Positions 9,561 through 20,036 of a DNA stretch of 27,459 nucleotides are shown piece by piece; within the stretch, counting starts at the first letter, position 1, and every line of letters begins with the position of its first letter. Under the pieces are notes generated by a model. The model saw only the letters and a list, made by a program, of their open reading frames with translations, made no database searches and was not told the DNA's origin. The stretch is from Cladosporium sp. IMV 00045 (lineage: Eukaryota > Ascomycota > Dothideomycetes > Cladosporiales > Cladosporiaceae). The stretch is from contig MSJI02000441.1 in NCBI GenBank assembly GCA_001931905.2, forward strand, positions 12,972 through 40,430. The letters are read 5' to 3'. The translations under genes were made by a program, and so were the position numbers.

Positions 9561-12500
9561 TTAGCTCGAAGCACCGTTGAGGTTGGGAGGTGCCCCACCT
9601 TCCTGCTGGGCTTGCGCTTGCGCCAGCGCGATCTTGTCGGCCTCCTCGACGGCGCTCTTGACCACTTGTTGCTCCTCGGGCGAGAGTGTGGAGGTGAGCT
9701 GGCTGTAGAGCTGGGGTTGCGATTCAGAGAGGGCTGGAAGAATATTGTCAGTAGGTGGAATCAAAAGTGGATGTTTGAAGGATAAACTCACATTGAAGCG
9801 CGGTCTTGAACAAACCATACGGCTCCATCTGGTCAAGAGGAGTCTCGAGAAGACTCTCCTCCTCCAGCTCGTCATCATCGTCGTCATCGCCGGCGACAGC
9901 GTTGAACTTGGACGCTTGCTGCGACAGGAAGTCGAGGTATGCGGTGCTCTCGTCCTTGACGTCAAGAGCCTCCTCTGTCTCCTCGTGGTCCCAGTCCTCG
10001 CCTTCCCATTCATCTTCCTCGTCCTCGTCATCAAAGTCATCACCAAGGCCAAAGTCCTCGTCCTTCTGTGCTTCCTCGCGGTTCTTGAGAGCCGCAGGAA
10101 GGGTTTCGAACAGACGCGTGACGCCCTGCAGCAATCTAGGCCAGCCTTGCTGCACGCTCTGAGGGACCTCATCGGCACGAAGAGTGAGGAGCTGAGTTAT
10201 AGCACCAATTGAGAGCTTCTTGTCGTGCACGCGCGTGAAGCTGTCGATGCTTGAGAACCACAAGCTGAAGAACTTGTTAGTCCATCCTTTGCTCTCGAGG
10301 ACGTGGACGGATAGTCTGGGGTTGTAGTAGATAGCGTTGATAACCATCTCCATAAGATGGATTCTGTACGACTTGACCTTGAGCTCTTCGTTGGTCAGGA
10401 TCGTCATGGCGAGCTCGATGAACTCCGGCACGTAGTTGTCAATGCCGCCACGCAGGTTGAGCATGAGGATCTCAGCAAGCTTGCATCCACAGATGCGGTC
10501 AATGCCGCCGACCTTGTCATCCCGAAAGATAGTCCGGATCATGTCGACAACCGCTTCGAGGTACTGTGCGTTCTCCATAAGGCTCCTCCATCCGTAGTTA
10601 ACAAAGTTCTCGAGAGCAGGGAGCATGTCCTCCAGGTAAAGCTCGGCACCAGACTTGAAGGTCTTGTGGATCATCTCGAAGGCTTGCCACATGGTGGGCG
10701 AGATGGTCTTGGCGGCGAAAGTGCAGCTGTCGATGATCTCAAACACTTCGTTGTAAAGGTCGTAGAGCTTGTGTTCCAGAGTAATCGTGATGACGGGCAT
10801 AAGGATCGTTTCGAGGTGCGCGAGAACATCGGGTGTGCTTTCGAGAGTGAGGATCAAAGTACCAATGGTCTGAAGCACACCAAGGGCAGTGATGCTCTTG
10901 TCGTCGAGGAAGTCACCGTAATCAGCATCGCCTTCCTTAGAGGAGTTGCGTTCGATGAGTTCGCGGACGATACGGAGGTATGTGTCGCGAAGCTGCTCGC
11001 TCAGTGCCACAGCAAAGGGCGTAAGCTCGGCGGCGAAAACCTCGACAAAGTCCTCCATGACATTTGCGAGAGCGTCGACATCGACCTCGTTCGCCAGCTT
11101 GAGCAGCTGCTGCATAATCTGGGGAATGTTCTGCTGCATCATCGTTCTGATCGGGTCGTGTCTGATCAATGGCTGAAGAGCAAGAGAAGCCTCGACTCGC
11201 ACGGGCAGGGCCGGGTCAGCCATGGATTCGAGGATGTTGCGGTAGATGATAACGAGGTTGTTAGGGTCCTTGAAGTCGAGCGACTCAAACTTCTCAAGGG
11301 TATCGCAAGCCCGCGCGCGGAGGAAACCGTGAGGGCTCCTAAACTCGGGGAAGACGTGTCTGACGAAGAAATATTCAACCTGGTCGGCAATCGGGCTCTT
11401 CTTGCCCAAGATAACATTTGCAAGGGTGCCAATCATGCGGAGAGCACCCTCCTTCTCGCGTGGGTTCTTCTGGTCCTCAGGCGCAGCTTCGTACTTGCTA
11501 ACAATGGCGTTAATAAAGCTCAGGATCTCGAAGGTCTGCTTTCTGCGGGCCTTGGTAAGGGTGACCAGGAAGTTGGTGGCGGAAACATCGGGAGAAGAGA
11601 CCTCCTCGTAGAAGTTGAGCTTGCGGTGGAGGTACTCGGCGGGCTCGTCGTCAAATTGCTCGATGTCCTCGTCGGTCTGGCAAAGAACGGGGAAAACCAG
11701 GTGCTCGATCAGGACAGGCATGTGAGGCTTGAGGTGATCCCACATGGTCTTCGGCTTGACGCACTCGTCCATGAAAGCAAGCGTGTGAGACAAGCAAGGC
11801 TTGCTCAGCCACGTCTGCTTTTGCACCCAACGCTCGATCTGCTGGAGGTATCCCTTCAGGATCTCTGGCGCAAAAGTCGTAATAAAAATCTTGGCCACCT
11901 CGGTGTAGTCGTCGCCGTTGCCCTTCTGCAGACTGGCCGGGTTTCCGTAGCGCACGAATAGTCTGTTCAGGTTGACGTACGACCACTTCTTGCACTTCCA
12001 CCAGTGGTTCAGCTCTCTCTCATCCAGATCCTCCATCATCGAGTTCTGAGGCGGCTGCTTGGCCACAATGCGCAGGAAAAGTGTGCACCAGTCGACCATG
12101 GCCTGGTGGGATCTCAGCTGCATTGGCAGCTCAAAGTAAATCGCGTGCTTGTATGCCTTGAGGACGGTGCGCAGCATCTCTGCGGCTTCCAAGCTCTCCT
12201 CATCCACCAGTCCATTTCCGATCGCCAGCAATCTAGGGAAAGTGGCCTCCACAATCTTGTCAAAGTCCTCCCTGCTGTCTCCAAGCTTGAATCTGTACGT
12301 TCTGCAGATGGCGAGCAGACACTGCAGCCCGGCGAAGACAGCGGGCATGTCGGCGCCGTTCAAGAGGCTGATTGTGACATCGACGAAGTCCGGCCATTGC
12401 TTGGGGAAGTCGTTGTGCAAGATCTTCTGCAGAGCGACGACAAGCTGGGCTCTGGTGTTCGGGGCAGCGTGGGCGAGGACAGGAACGAGGCGCGCGCGGA

Positions 12501-12974
12501 CCGCCGCCTTCTCTTGGTCGGAAATGGCACTCGAGCCGGTGCTGTCTTCGGTTTTGTTCCAACCTCTGGTTACGCGGTTCTTGAAGTAGACCGTAGCTGC
12601 AAACATCACATGTCAGCACATCGCGCTCTTCACTTTCCTGTCAATTTCCCAAGAATTCTCTCCCTCTCCTAAGCTCTTTCGCGGGTATTGTAATTGAAAG
12701 AACGGATATTTGCATACCAGCGACGCGGATGCCAGGATTTGCCTCATTCTCGAGAATGGTAAGGAGGGTATCGAGGAAGCCAGGGTTCTCCTCTGCCTGT
12801 GAGTTTCTCGCCGTCAGCCAGCAAATCCTCCATGAAGTCCCCCATGCAGCGTAGGAAAGAGCTCCTTCAAGGAAAGTGACGTACGGCCTTGAGCTCGGCC
12901 TCTGCGAGTCGACGAGCGTCGGCGTCAACTTGCAGAGTGGCCTCTATGCGACTCCTCAAGCCGGCAGCGTCCAT
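9561..12974 (-). CDS. NMD5: Importin-beta family nuclear import receptor (Nmd5/Sxm1, importin-7/8 type)
   Basis: Four exons in transcription order: 12974-12885, 12796-12718, 12596-9792, 9733-9561. The introns (87, 121 and 58 nt) start with GTACGT, GTATGC and GTGAGT, and the product is 1048 aa. The N-terminus (residues 1 to about 100) is the importin-beta Ran-binding domain, with RRLAEAELK, then NPGIRVAATVYFKN and the HNDFPKQWPDF segment. The rest is HEAT-type helical repeats. Two acidic stretches lie near residues 902-935 and 959-970 (a run of six D), as in importin-7/8 proteins. These karyopherins carry cargo such as ribosomal proteins, TFIIS and stress MAP kinase into the nucleus with RanGTP. 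Yeast has two paralogues, Nmd5 and Sxm1. The length fits Nmd5, but the family call is firmer than the choice between them. Confidence 0.92.
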
Positions 12975-14034
12975 GATTACTGCCTCTGCTGTTCAAACAA
13001 TAACAGGTCGTGCCGTTGCGCCGACCAGGGCGGGTCCGTCTGGGTTTCAAGCGTCGTGCGTGGAGGGTGCTGCGGTGTTATGTGTGCGTGCGTGTGGGGA
13101 TGTGGGAGGAAGAATAAATGGCGGTTTTGGGTGATATAAATTTTTCTTTCCTCGTCGACTGTCGAGCCCAGGGACTTTTGGATCACTGCGGGCACAGAGA
13201 TGGTGGGCTGTGGGCAGAAAGGCAAAAGGTGGGATGGAACGTGAAAGTTCGCACGGTGCAGCTGGCGGAAAGGGCAGGGGGCAGACTGGCAGGATCTGTG
13301 GAGCCAAGACCTGTGACTTTGCTGTGGTTCACTTCACAGCGGGCGTTGGCTTTGTTGTGTGCTGCGAGGGGAGAAGGTGCAAGTTTGGTAGTGCAGCTAC
13401 TAATGAAAAGACTACCGTGAAAGTAAGGTTAGGTACCTGATTGATGAGCGGTGTGAGATGTCCTTCGTGATCAGATCAATCTAGTGCCTGAGGCGAATAT
13501 CAATTTTGACAGCGAAGCAGAGAAGAAAAATCGTGCTGAATATGCAGACGAAGGGAGTCACTGCTCAAAAATCAATCCAAACATCCATCCAAAGTGACGT
13601 GCATGCCCTCACAGGGGTTCGTTGGACATCATCTCGTTTTGGAAAAGTTGTTTCAGACTAGACGTCCCGCTTAGCCTGTGTCCATGGAGATAGCTACTGC
13701 TACCGTCACCCGTTCTGCACAAAGCACAAGGATAGGGTCTTGAGATACTAAGGTATGCAGCTAGGTCTGCAGGCCCGGATGCCCGTGACGGCGATAATGC
13801 TTAGGATCAACACATATACTATCGATACTTGGGACGTTGAAGAAGGCAACATGCTACAACGCTCATGCCAGATGCAGCTTGTGCGAAATGCTTCTAGATT
13901 TATATAACGTCCATCTTGTCCTCTCCATGTTTCGCGTCCGAAGTCTCATCATGTCTCACACAAGCCCTGTGTCCCTTGCCTGTGCATCTCTCCAGACTGT
14001 CCCTTCATGCGTGTGTCTCTCTCCAACTGCCTCC
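12975..14034. other. Spacer between importin and SKI2 (1.06 kb)
   Basis: It contains the importin promoter (left) and the 3' flank of SKI2 (right). On the minus strand the first 150 bp upstream of the importin ATG are pyrimidine-rich in part. I see no gene, RNA gene or repeat that I can support. Confidence 0.5.
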
Positions 14035-17000
14035 TCACATGTACAGACTGGCGGTCGCACAAATGTCCCTCTTGATGAGCTCCTGGCAGGTCTGCATCTT
14101 GGTGAACAACGTGGGGTCGCCGATGATCCTCGCCGCATTCTTGGCTTCACGGCACGTCTCATCCAAGCGCGTGATGACCCTCACGATCGTGCCCTCGAGG
14201 ACGTCCGTCAGCTCTGCGATGCGCGAGAAGGGCATGCCGCGTGCCCACTCGTAAACGACTTCGACGAGACCGAAGCGGGGACGCGAGACGAAATCGTTGC
14301 TGTCGTCCGAGGAGAGGATGACCTGGTGCGCGGTCTGGTAGCGGTTGACGTTCTCGGAGATCTTCACGATGGTCTCGATGCCCTTCTCGAGCGCTGGCGT
14401 GAGGTTGGGTGCGGAATCCGTTCGCTCCTGGAAGACGAAGCAGGAGAGGAGAGCAACAATCTCCTCGGGCTCGTAGTCGGCGAGCACGTTCTCCAGAATC
14501 AGCTCGGTCAAGACAAGCTCGTCAGCAGAATGGATTTCGCAAGCAACCTTGCCCTTGAGCTCGACGCGTGAGTTCGAATCGATGAAGCCTAGATCGTTCA
14601 GGACCGCGATGCGCTGCTGGTAGTCCGGCAGGAGCTGCAGGTTCTGATCTGACATAAGTGACCGGATAGATTCTATCTTATCCTTGATCAACCATTGGTC
14701 GTGTGCCATGGCGAAATGGCGCGGCAATTCCTTGCATTGGATGCATTCACAATTCTGTGCGATTGTTGCAGCCTTTGCTCGTTCATCCAGCACTCCTCTA
14801 ATAGACATCTCCTTGAGATACTTGGAATATTGGAGCTCGTCCCAAGTCGATGATGTCCATGAGGAGCAAGTCGCCAGTAGATCTGTCTTCGCCTTGGCCA
14901 TCTCATCTTTATCCTTTCGCAATATGGCATTGACATCCACCTGGAGATGGCTAGTAGTCAGAGCCTCCACGTCCTGCAAGGGAATCAATGCCAATCTTAG
15001 ATCCATTTCCGCTTCTGACTGCGGAAGAGCGACAAATTGTCTGCGGAATCGCGGCAAATATGGCAAAAAGTCGGCATCCTGGCGCTTACGGGCCTTCTTG
15101 AACATGACCTCGAGACATTGCACGGTTGAAGTAGCGCCTTTAGACGCACCGTCACGTAGAAGAATTCCCACGGTGCGGACGTCATTCTTGCCCTTGAAGA
15201 CGATGATGCGTCTGGGTTGGAACATGCGGCGGCCCACGGGTGTTGACAGCATAGAGAAGTGCAGATCGCGAGTCAACGACTGGAAGTCAACACTGGCCTG
15301 GTGGCACTGATCGATGTCCTTGTCACAGATCTCGCAAGGCTCGCGCTTGACCTTCTCCAGGTCAGCTTCTGAGATTTTGATCTGCTTTTCGTGTTCAGGT
15401 AGCAGCGTTTGAGTGGCGTTCTCGGAGAAGGATCGCTTGATCATCTCCTCGATCTTCAAAGCCTCGACGCGCAGCAGGTTCAGAATCATATTATACGTGA
15501 GACGGAATTGCGAACGCAACTTCGTAGGCTCACCCAGCATCATCTGGCGCAGTCGTCCGGCAGGCGGTGCTTCCTCTGCACCAGCGGCGACGATGATCAC
15601 AGTACCGATCTTGTCAAGACCGCGTCTGCCTGCGCGACCAGCCATTTGCGTGTATTCACCCGGCACGAGGTCTCTGAATCCCTTGTTGTCGTACTTTCGG
15701 TACCCAGAGAACACGACAGTCCTTGTCGGCAAATTCAAGCCCATGGCGAAAGTCTCGGTTGCGAAAAGGACCTTAACCAAGGTCTTTGCGAAAAGAATCT
15801 CAACACACTCTTTCACAATTGGAAGCAAGCCACCATGATGGACTGCAATACCCCTGCTCAGCAGCTCGCGGATACGTCGAATCTGCGGCAGCGACCTGTC
15901 ATCTGGCTTCAGACGGGCCAGTGACTTCTCCAGAATCATGTGCGTCGCGCTCTTCTCTGCGGCTGTGTTGAAGTCCAAGTTAGAGAGCGCATCAGCGTTC
16001 TCCTCGCAACGCTTCTTGGAGAAGACAAATATACAGCAGGGCAGCAATTCCTCTTTGCGCAAGTGCTGCACAAGATGCACCCAAATATTCTTATCCTGCG
16101 CCGCACTCGTCCTGCCTCCGCCTCTACCAGTACGAGCAATATTGCCGTGGCCTCGCTGAGCCGGCTGCCCACGACCGCGTTGCGCAGGTCCACCACGTTG
16201 ATTCCCACCGCCACGCTGCTGGCCACCTCTGCCTTGTTGGCCTCGTTGGTTGCCACGACCACCACGCCCAGCCGCAACCGCTGCCTCCTCCTTCTCCTTC
16301 GCTTTCTTCTCCGCTTCGGCGACCTTGTCCCTACCAGTGAGGGCGTCATTGGCATCCTTCCAGCCCTTCTCAACGAAATTCTTGTTAGAGTCCACGATCT
16401 TGAACATCTTCTTGTCGGCCCACAAGTAGTGCTCCAGTGGGACGGGGCGCTTTGGAGTGGAAATCACATAGATATCCTTCTTCTTCGTCCTGCCCACCCA
16501 TGATGCAAACTCTTTAGTGTTAGGCACTGTAGCTGACAACATGATAAGAGTCACATGTTCTGGCAACATGATGATGACCTCTTCCCACACAACACCACGT
16601 TCCGAGTCGTTCACGTAATGCACCTCGTCGAAGATGACAAATTCCACGTCTCTGATCAAATCGGCACCGCGGTAGAGCATGCTTCGAAGAATCTCCGTAG
16701 TCATGATCAGACAGCTTGCCTCTGGGCGAATCTGCACATCACCGGTGAGGATACCGACATCATCGAACTCATTGCGGAAGTCTCTGAACTTCTGGTTACT
16801 CAGCGCCTTGATTGGCGAGGTGTAAATGGCCTTCGTCATGTGCTTGGCTGCAAGGGCAATCGCATACTCTGCAACGACTGTTTTGCCGGCAGATGTGTGA
16901 GCAGCAACGAATACAGAGTCTCCACCCTCAAGGTGGTAGACTGCTTCCTTTTGGAAGGTATCGAGCTCGAACGGCCATTCTCTGGCCATCTCTGGCACGA

Positions 17001-17880
17001 GCTCCCTGAAGTTAGTGATATCACGGTTGACGTCTACCATGTGAGCCCACTCGCGGCCGCCATGCTTGTTACGCCCAGACAGCAGGGGAGCGTTGGGTGC
17101 AAGAGCAGGGAACTCGATAGGGAGAAGAGCGTCCAGCTCTTCCTCGGCTTCACCGTCAGATTCCGCTTCGGCAACCATGTCTTTAGTGGCAGCTTCGTTG
17201 GTAAACTCCTGCGGCTGGGTCTCTTCGTCCAGCACATTCTCGACATCTTTCGCTTCCTCAGCACTCTCAGGTGTCTTCTCGGGCATTTTCAGCCCTCTGC
17301 TGAAACCCGGTGGCACTTCCAGAAGTCCGCCTTCGGCAGCGAAGTTGATGACACGCGAAAGCTTGTTAGATTTACTGGCATCGACATGGTCCTGTCCGAG
17401 AAGTTCGTCCTCGTAAGCAGCAGTTGCTTCGACGGCGTCCAGTCCACCAGGGGCGAAAGGATAGAAACCAGCAGCGCCCCGCACAAAGTCTGCTCTGTTG
17501 GCGGGCTTACGTAGAAGAGAAGTCGAGTTCTTCGCCGTTGCACTGTTGGCAGGCACCGTGACTTCCTTGTAGCCAGTCACGCGGCCTTCCAGTCCTTCCC
17601 TGGTGAAGCGGATGATGGTGCGCGTTTGAGTTGGCGCCAAGGCAAAGAGCTCACTGTGGTTCGTAGGAGCGTCCCATCTTTGCTGAAGACGATCAAGCCA
17701 GGCTGGACTGAAAGTCGTAGATGGGGTTAGGAAGTCTTTTTGCAGTTGCGATTTGACCTCCTCTGGTGACTTTCTGATGCGTTTGCGTGGTTTTGCTTGG
17801 TCGAGAACGTCGTCCACTGAGTCTACCTTCTCGGAGCTGAGCGTCAGTCTGTCAAGAGCAGACGCCAACGAGTCATCCAT
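14035..17880 (-). CDS. SKI2: Ski2-like DExH RNA helicase of the superkiller (SKI) complex
   Basis: A single exon of 1281 aa, the usual size for Ski2. Ski2 unwinds RNA and, with Ski3 and Ski8, feeds mRNA 3' ends to the cytoplasmic exosome. Visible parts in order: an N-terminal extension with the conserved AWLDRLQQRWD segment (near 60-70), and FELDTFQKEA with the Q-type contact (near 304-313). Walker A AHTSAGKT is at 327-334, DEVH at 418-421 and SAT at 449-451. An RG-rich linker is at about 538-590. RecA2 holds HHGG (681-684) and the MAGRAGRRG motif VI (746-754). The arch insertion contains the CEICDKDIDQC and CECIQC cysteine pairs, and the C-terminal DSHCT helical domain ends in AARIIGD. The RecA2 and arch details separate it from Mtr4. 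The first ATG is used; it gives an acidic start like that of other fungal orthologues. Confidence 0.95.
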   Translation of the reverse strand: MDDSLASALDRLTLSSEKVDSVDDVLDQAKPRKRIRKSPEEVKSQLQKDFLTPSTTFSPAWLDRLQQRWDAPTNHSELFALAPTQTRTIIRFTREGLEGRVTGYKEVTVPANSATAKNSTSLLRKPANRADFVRGAAGFYPFAPGGLDAVEATAAYEDELLGQDHVDASKSNKLSRVINFAAEGGLLEVPPGFSRGLKMPEKTPESAEEAKDVENVLDEETQPQEFTNEAATKDMVAEAESDGEAEEELDALLPIEFPALAPNAPLLSGRNKHGGREWAHMVDVNRDITNFRELVPEMAREWPFELDTFQKEAVYHLEGGDSVFVAAHTSAGKTVVAEYAIALAAKHMTKAIYTSPIKALSNQKFRDFRNEFDDVGILTGDVQIRPEASCLIMTTEILRSMLYRGADLIRDVEFVIFDEVHYVNDSERGVVWEEVIIMLPEHVTLIMLSATVPNTKEFASWVGRTKKKDIYVISTPKRPVPLEHYLWADKKMFKIVDSNKNFVEKGWKDANDALTGRDKVAEAEKKAKEKEEAAVAAGRGGRGNQRGQQGRGGQQRGGGNQRGGPAQRGRGQPAQRGHGNIARTGRGGGRTSAAQDKNIWVHLVQHLRKEELLPCCIFVFSKKRCEENADALSNLDFNTAAEKSATHMILEKSLARLKPDDRSLPQIRRIRELLSRGIAVHHGGLLPIVKECVEILFAKTLVKVLFATETFAMGLNLPTRTVVFSGYRKYDNKGFRDLVPGEYTQMAGRAGRRGLDKIGTVIIVAAGAEEAPPAGRLRQMMLGEPTKLRSQFRLTYNMILNLLRVEALKIEEMIKRSFSENATQTLLPEHEKQIKISEADLEKVKREPCEICDKDIDQCHQASVDFQSLTRDLHFSMLSTPVGRRMFQPRRIIVFKGKNDVRTVGILLRDGASKGATSTVQCLEVMFKKARKRQDADFLPYLPRFRRQFVALPQSEAEMDLRLALIPLQDVEALTTSHLQVDVNAILRKDKDEMAKAKTDLLATCSSWTSSTWDELQYSKYLKEMSIRGVLDERAKAATIAQNCECIQCKELPRHFAMAHDQWLIKDKIESIRSLMSDQNLQLLPDYQQRIAVLNDLGFIDSNSRVELKGKVACEIHSADELVLTELILENVLADYEPEEIVALLSCFVFQERTDSAPNLTPALEKGIETIVKISENVNRYQTAHQVILSSDDSNDFVSRPRFGLVEVVYEWARGMPFSRIAELTDVLEGTIVRVITRLDETCREAKNAARIIGDPTLFTKMQTCQELIKRDICATASLYM

Positions 17881-18542
17881 GTCGAATGCTTTTATGGCGA
17901 ATGCTCGCCCGATCGAAGCTGTGTGTTTGTTCTTTTGTGTGGCTGCTGTGCGCTTTTCTACGGCCTGACTGAGCGCCAGCTGCCAGTCGTGATGTCACAC
18001 GAGTGGATGTGGGACGGTTTGCAATAGGGTTAGGGTTGGGTTTGTTATCACAACTGCATGCTGACGATATCTAGCAGGCTGATCAAACTCGAAGAATATA
18101 CAACTTGTATTTTGAGTGTAACTCGTTTGTCCGCGAATGAATATATGGGGCAGACTCGGCGTGTTCCTGGGTCTCGATTAACCCTGGCATCAAAATAGGG
18201 CAAAGCCTTTGGAGCTTCACTTGTGATCGTGTACCAAGACATCCACGTGAGGCAACCTACCTGGTGAAGATATTGAATGGGAAAGGGCTTCATGACTGAT
18301 ATTCCAGGCAATGCGTTTTCTTCTATCTGATGGATGACTGGGAGAAATTTACCATCTTTCCAGAATGCGTATGCGTTCTCAACAATTCAATCACAACGGG
18401 TTACGCAAATCGAATACCATCGGGTACATAGGCAACAATGATAGACAGGACTTGGACCTTGTGACCGAGAAAGGTCGCAACCATAAGCACAGATTGAGAT
18501 GGCGCCATAGTGCATGATAAGAATTATACATCTCAATTGACT
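17881..18542. other. SKI2 promoter and PEX14 3' flank (660 bp)
   Basis: It separates two minus-strand genes. The part next to 17881 must carry SKI2 upstream signals, including the TTAGGG-like motif. An open frame of 87 codons at 18048-18311 on the minus strand shows no recognisable domain and was not called. No other element is seen. Confidence 0.5.
18025..18040 (+). promoter_or_regulatory. TTAGGG-type telomere-like motif upstream of SKI2
   Basis: Reads TAGGGTTAGGGTTGGG, two and a half near-perfect copies of the fungal telomere repeat, about 145 bp upstream of the SKI2 ATG (SKI2 is on the minus strand). Myb-type TTAGGG binders such as Tbf1/Teb1 use such sites as promoter elements in fungi. 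Its role here is inferred from position only. Confidence 0.4.
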
Positions 18543-19616
18543 CTACGCTCCAGCCTCAGCCTCTGTCGCAGTTCCGCTTTGCGAAACATCCTGGGCGCCA
18601 GTGGATGCATCCTTCTTCGCCTCCTCGCTCCTCTTCTTCGCAGCCAATTGCCAAGCAGGGATGGATGGCGATTTAGCACCGAGGGTTCGTCCAAAAGGCG
18701 AGCTGGAGTTGGACCGTTCAGGCAAAGGAGAGGCCGGCTTCTCCGCCTCCTTCACAGCAGCTTCCTCTGCGCCATTTGTCGTTGGAGCTGGTGCAGAGGG
18801 GGCGACAGGAGTCGGAGCAGGCGCTTGAGCTGGGGTCTGAGTCGCAGTGGGTTGAGTAGAGCCTGGTGTCGCGCGAGGTGCACCTCCAGCCATTCGGTTT
18901 GCGACCAGAGTCTTGAGACTTTTCATCTCACCGCCAAGCTCCTTCAAGCGTGAATCCGTGCCTTCCTTCTCCTTCTCAATGGCCTTTGGAATCTGCTCTC
19001 TCAGTTCGTTCATCTCACGCGCCATACGCCTGCTTTCAGTCTCGCGAGCCTCATTTGCTTCCTTCATCTTTCCAATAACCGACTCAACCTCGGACAATGC
19101 CTTGTCCAGGCGTTCGGTGCGGGATTTCTCAGCATCCTTCAACTCATTTGTGTCCGAAGCAAGCTGGTCCAAAAGCGCAAAGGCCTTGTCAAAGCTCGCA
19201 TCTATGCTGGCCTTATCTTGCTCAATTTGTGGGGGTGTCGGCGGTGCGATAAGTGGTGTTATGTAACGCTTTGCGGTCCAGTAAAGACCGTATCCTAACC
19301 CACCCATTACTGTCGCCATGATGAAGTAGTCTCGCCAGTCTCGCTGTGGAGGCTCGGGCGGTGGCTGGCCCCAGTAAGGTTGCTGCTGATAACCACCATA
19401 TTGCTGAGGAGGCGGCGCTTGCCTGGGATAGGGAGCTGATGTCGAGGTAGCCTGTGAAGGCGTCGCCTGGCCTACACGTGCTAGCGAAGCATCGATTTCC
19501 TCTTGGGTCAGGTTTTTGGAACGCAGAAAGGCGACACGTTGTTCGACGGGCGAGGATGCGACAGAGGGATCTTGGAGGAACGAGACCGCGCCCTCAACGA
19601 GATCCTCTCGGACCAT
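18543..19616 (-). CDS. PEX14: Peroxin-14, peroxisomal import docking protein
   Basis: A single exon of 357 aa. Pex14 sits in the peroxisomal membrane, docks the PTS1 receptor Pex5 and forms part of the import pore. Residues 1-48 are the conserved N-terminal domain (VREDLVEGAVSFL, then FLRSKNLTQEEID) that binds Pex5 WxxxF motifs. A proline/glutamine-rich linker follows (50-92, with PPPQQYGGYQQQPYW). One hydrophobic segment lies at about 97-117, with the glycine-rich MGGLGYGLYW core. A coiled coil at about 130-240 follows, then a proline/alanine/threonine-rich tail. The order and length match fungal Pex14. The ATG chosen starts the conserved domain directly, as in orthologues. It is head-to-head with NDC80. 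Confidence 0.95.
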   Translation of the reverse strand: MVREDLVEGAVSFLQDPSVASSPVEQRVAFLRSKNLTQEEIDASLARVGQATPSQATSTSAPYPRQAPPPQQYGGYQQQPYWGQPPPEPPQRDWRDYFIMATVMGGLGYGLYWTAKRYITPLIAPPTPPQIEQDKASIDASFDKAFALLDQLASDTNELKDAEKSRTERLDKALSEVESVIGKMKEANEARETESRRMAREMNELREQIPKAIEKEKEGTDSRLKELGGEMKSLKTLVANRMAGGAPRATPGSTQPTATQTPAQAPAPTPVAPSAPAPTTNGAEEAAVKEAEKPASPLPERSNSSSPFGRTLGAKSPSIPAWQLAAKKRSEEAKKDASTGAQDVSQSGTATEAEAGA

Positions 19617-20036
19617 GATGGCAATTTATGACCACCGATAGAGTGCGCAACTTTTGGAAGATGCGTGTCAACTGGTGAAGTGAAATGTATCACCCGAGGT
19701 GATTGGAAGGCGCTCGAGGATGTGACTGTGAAGTGATCACTGCTATCTCGCGGTCGGGTCGGCAACTGGATGGCTGGATTGAACGAGCCGAGGTATCGTC
19801 TTATCCGGCACACCACACTGGCTTATCCGGCGCACCACAGATACTGGGCAGAATCTCTGGCTTTATCCCACGCTAGCAACGGTTTGTTTACACTCGCGTT
19901 TCATGAGGATTCAGGACAGATACAAACCGCTGCTTGGACACTCTTTACGAACAACAACCACGTCTGGCACCCATATTCAGTCTCTAACACCACCGCTCCA
20001 CTCTGGTATCATTTTGAGAAAAAAATTGCGCCCGTC
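19617..20036. promoter_or_regulatory. Divergent promoter shared by PEX14 and NDC80
   Basis: 420 bp separate the two start codons, so both genes must be driven from here. The middle holds an 18-bp near-perfect direct repeat (19800-19817 and 19822-19839). A pyrimidine-rich to adenine run (GAGAAAAAAATT) lies just before the NDC80 ATG. No classical TATA box is seen on either side. Confidence 0.6.
19800..19839 (+). repeat. 18-bp direct repeat in the PEX14/NDC80 promoter
   Basis: CTTATCCGGCACACCACA and CTTATCCGGCGCACCACA, 22 bp from start to start (about two helical turns), differ by one A/G transition. Spacing on one face of the helix suits a pair of protein-binding sites. It could equally be a small duplication. 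Confidence 0.65.

Noticed and set aside
10357..11961. A 534-codon open frame on the plus strand
   Set aside because: It lies fully opposite the long importin exon. Its product is Leu/Val/His-rich with no domain. It arises from the codon use of the real gene on the other strand.
13837..14571. A 244-codon open frame on the plus strand overlapping the SKI2 3' end
   Set aside because: Most of it is the complement of the conserved SKI2 C-terminus; the non-overlapping 200 bp have no coding signal.
16555..17514. A 319-codon open frame on the plus strand
   Set aside because: It is antisense to SKI2 helicase motifs, which are beyond doubt, and shows no domain of its own.
18048..18311. An 87-codon minus-strand frame between SKI2 and PEX14
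   Set aside because: Short, unrecognised and within the SKI2 upstream region; it could be chance.
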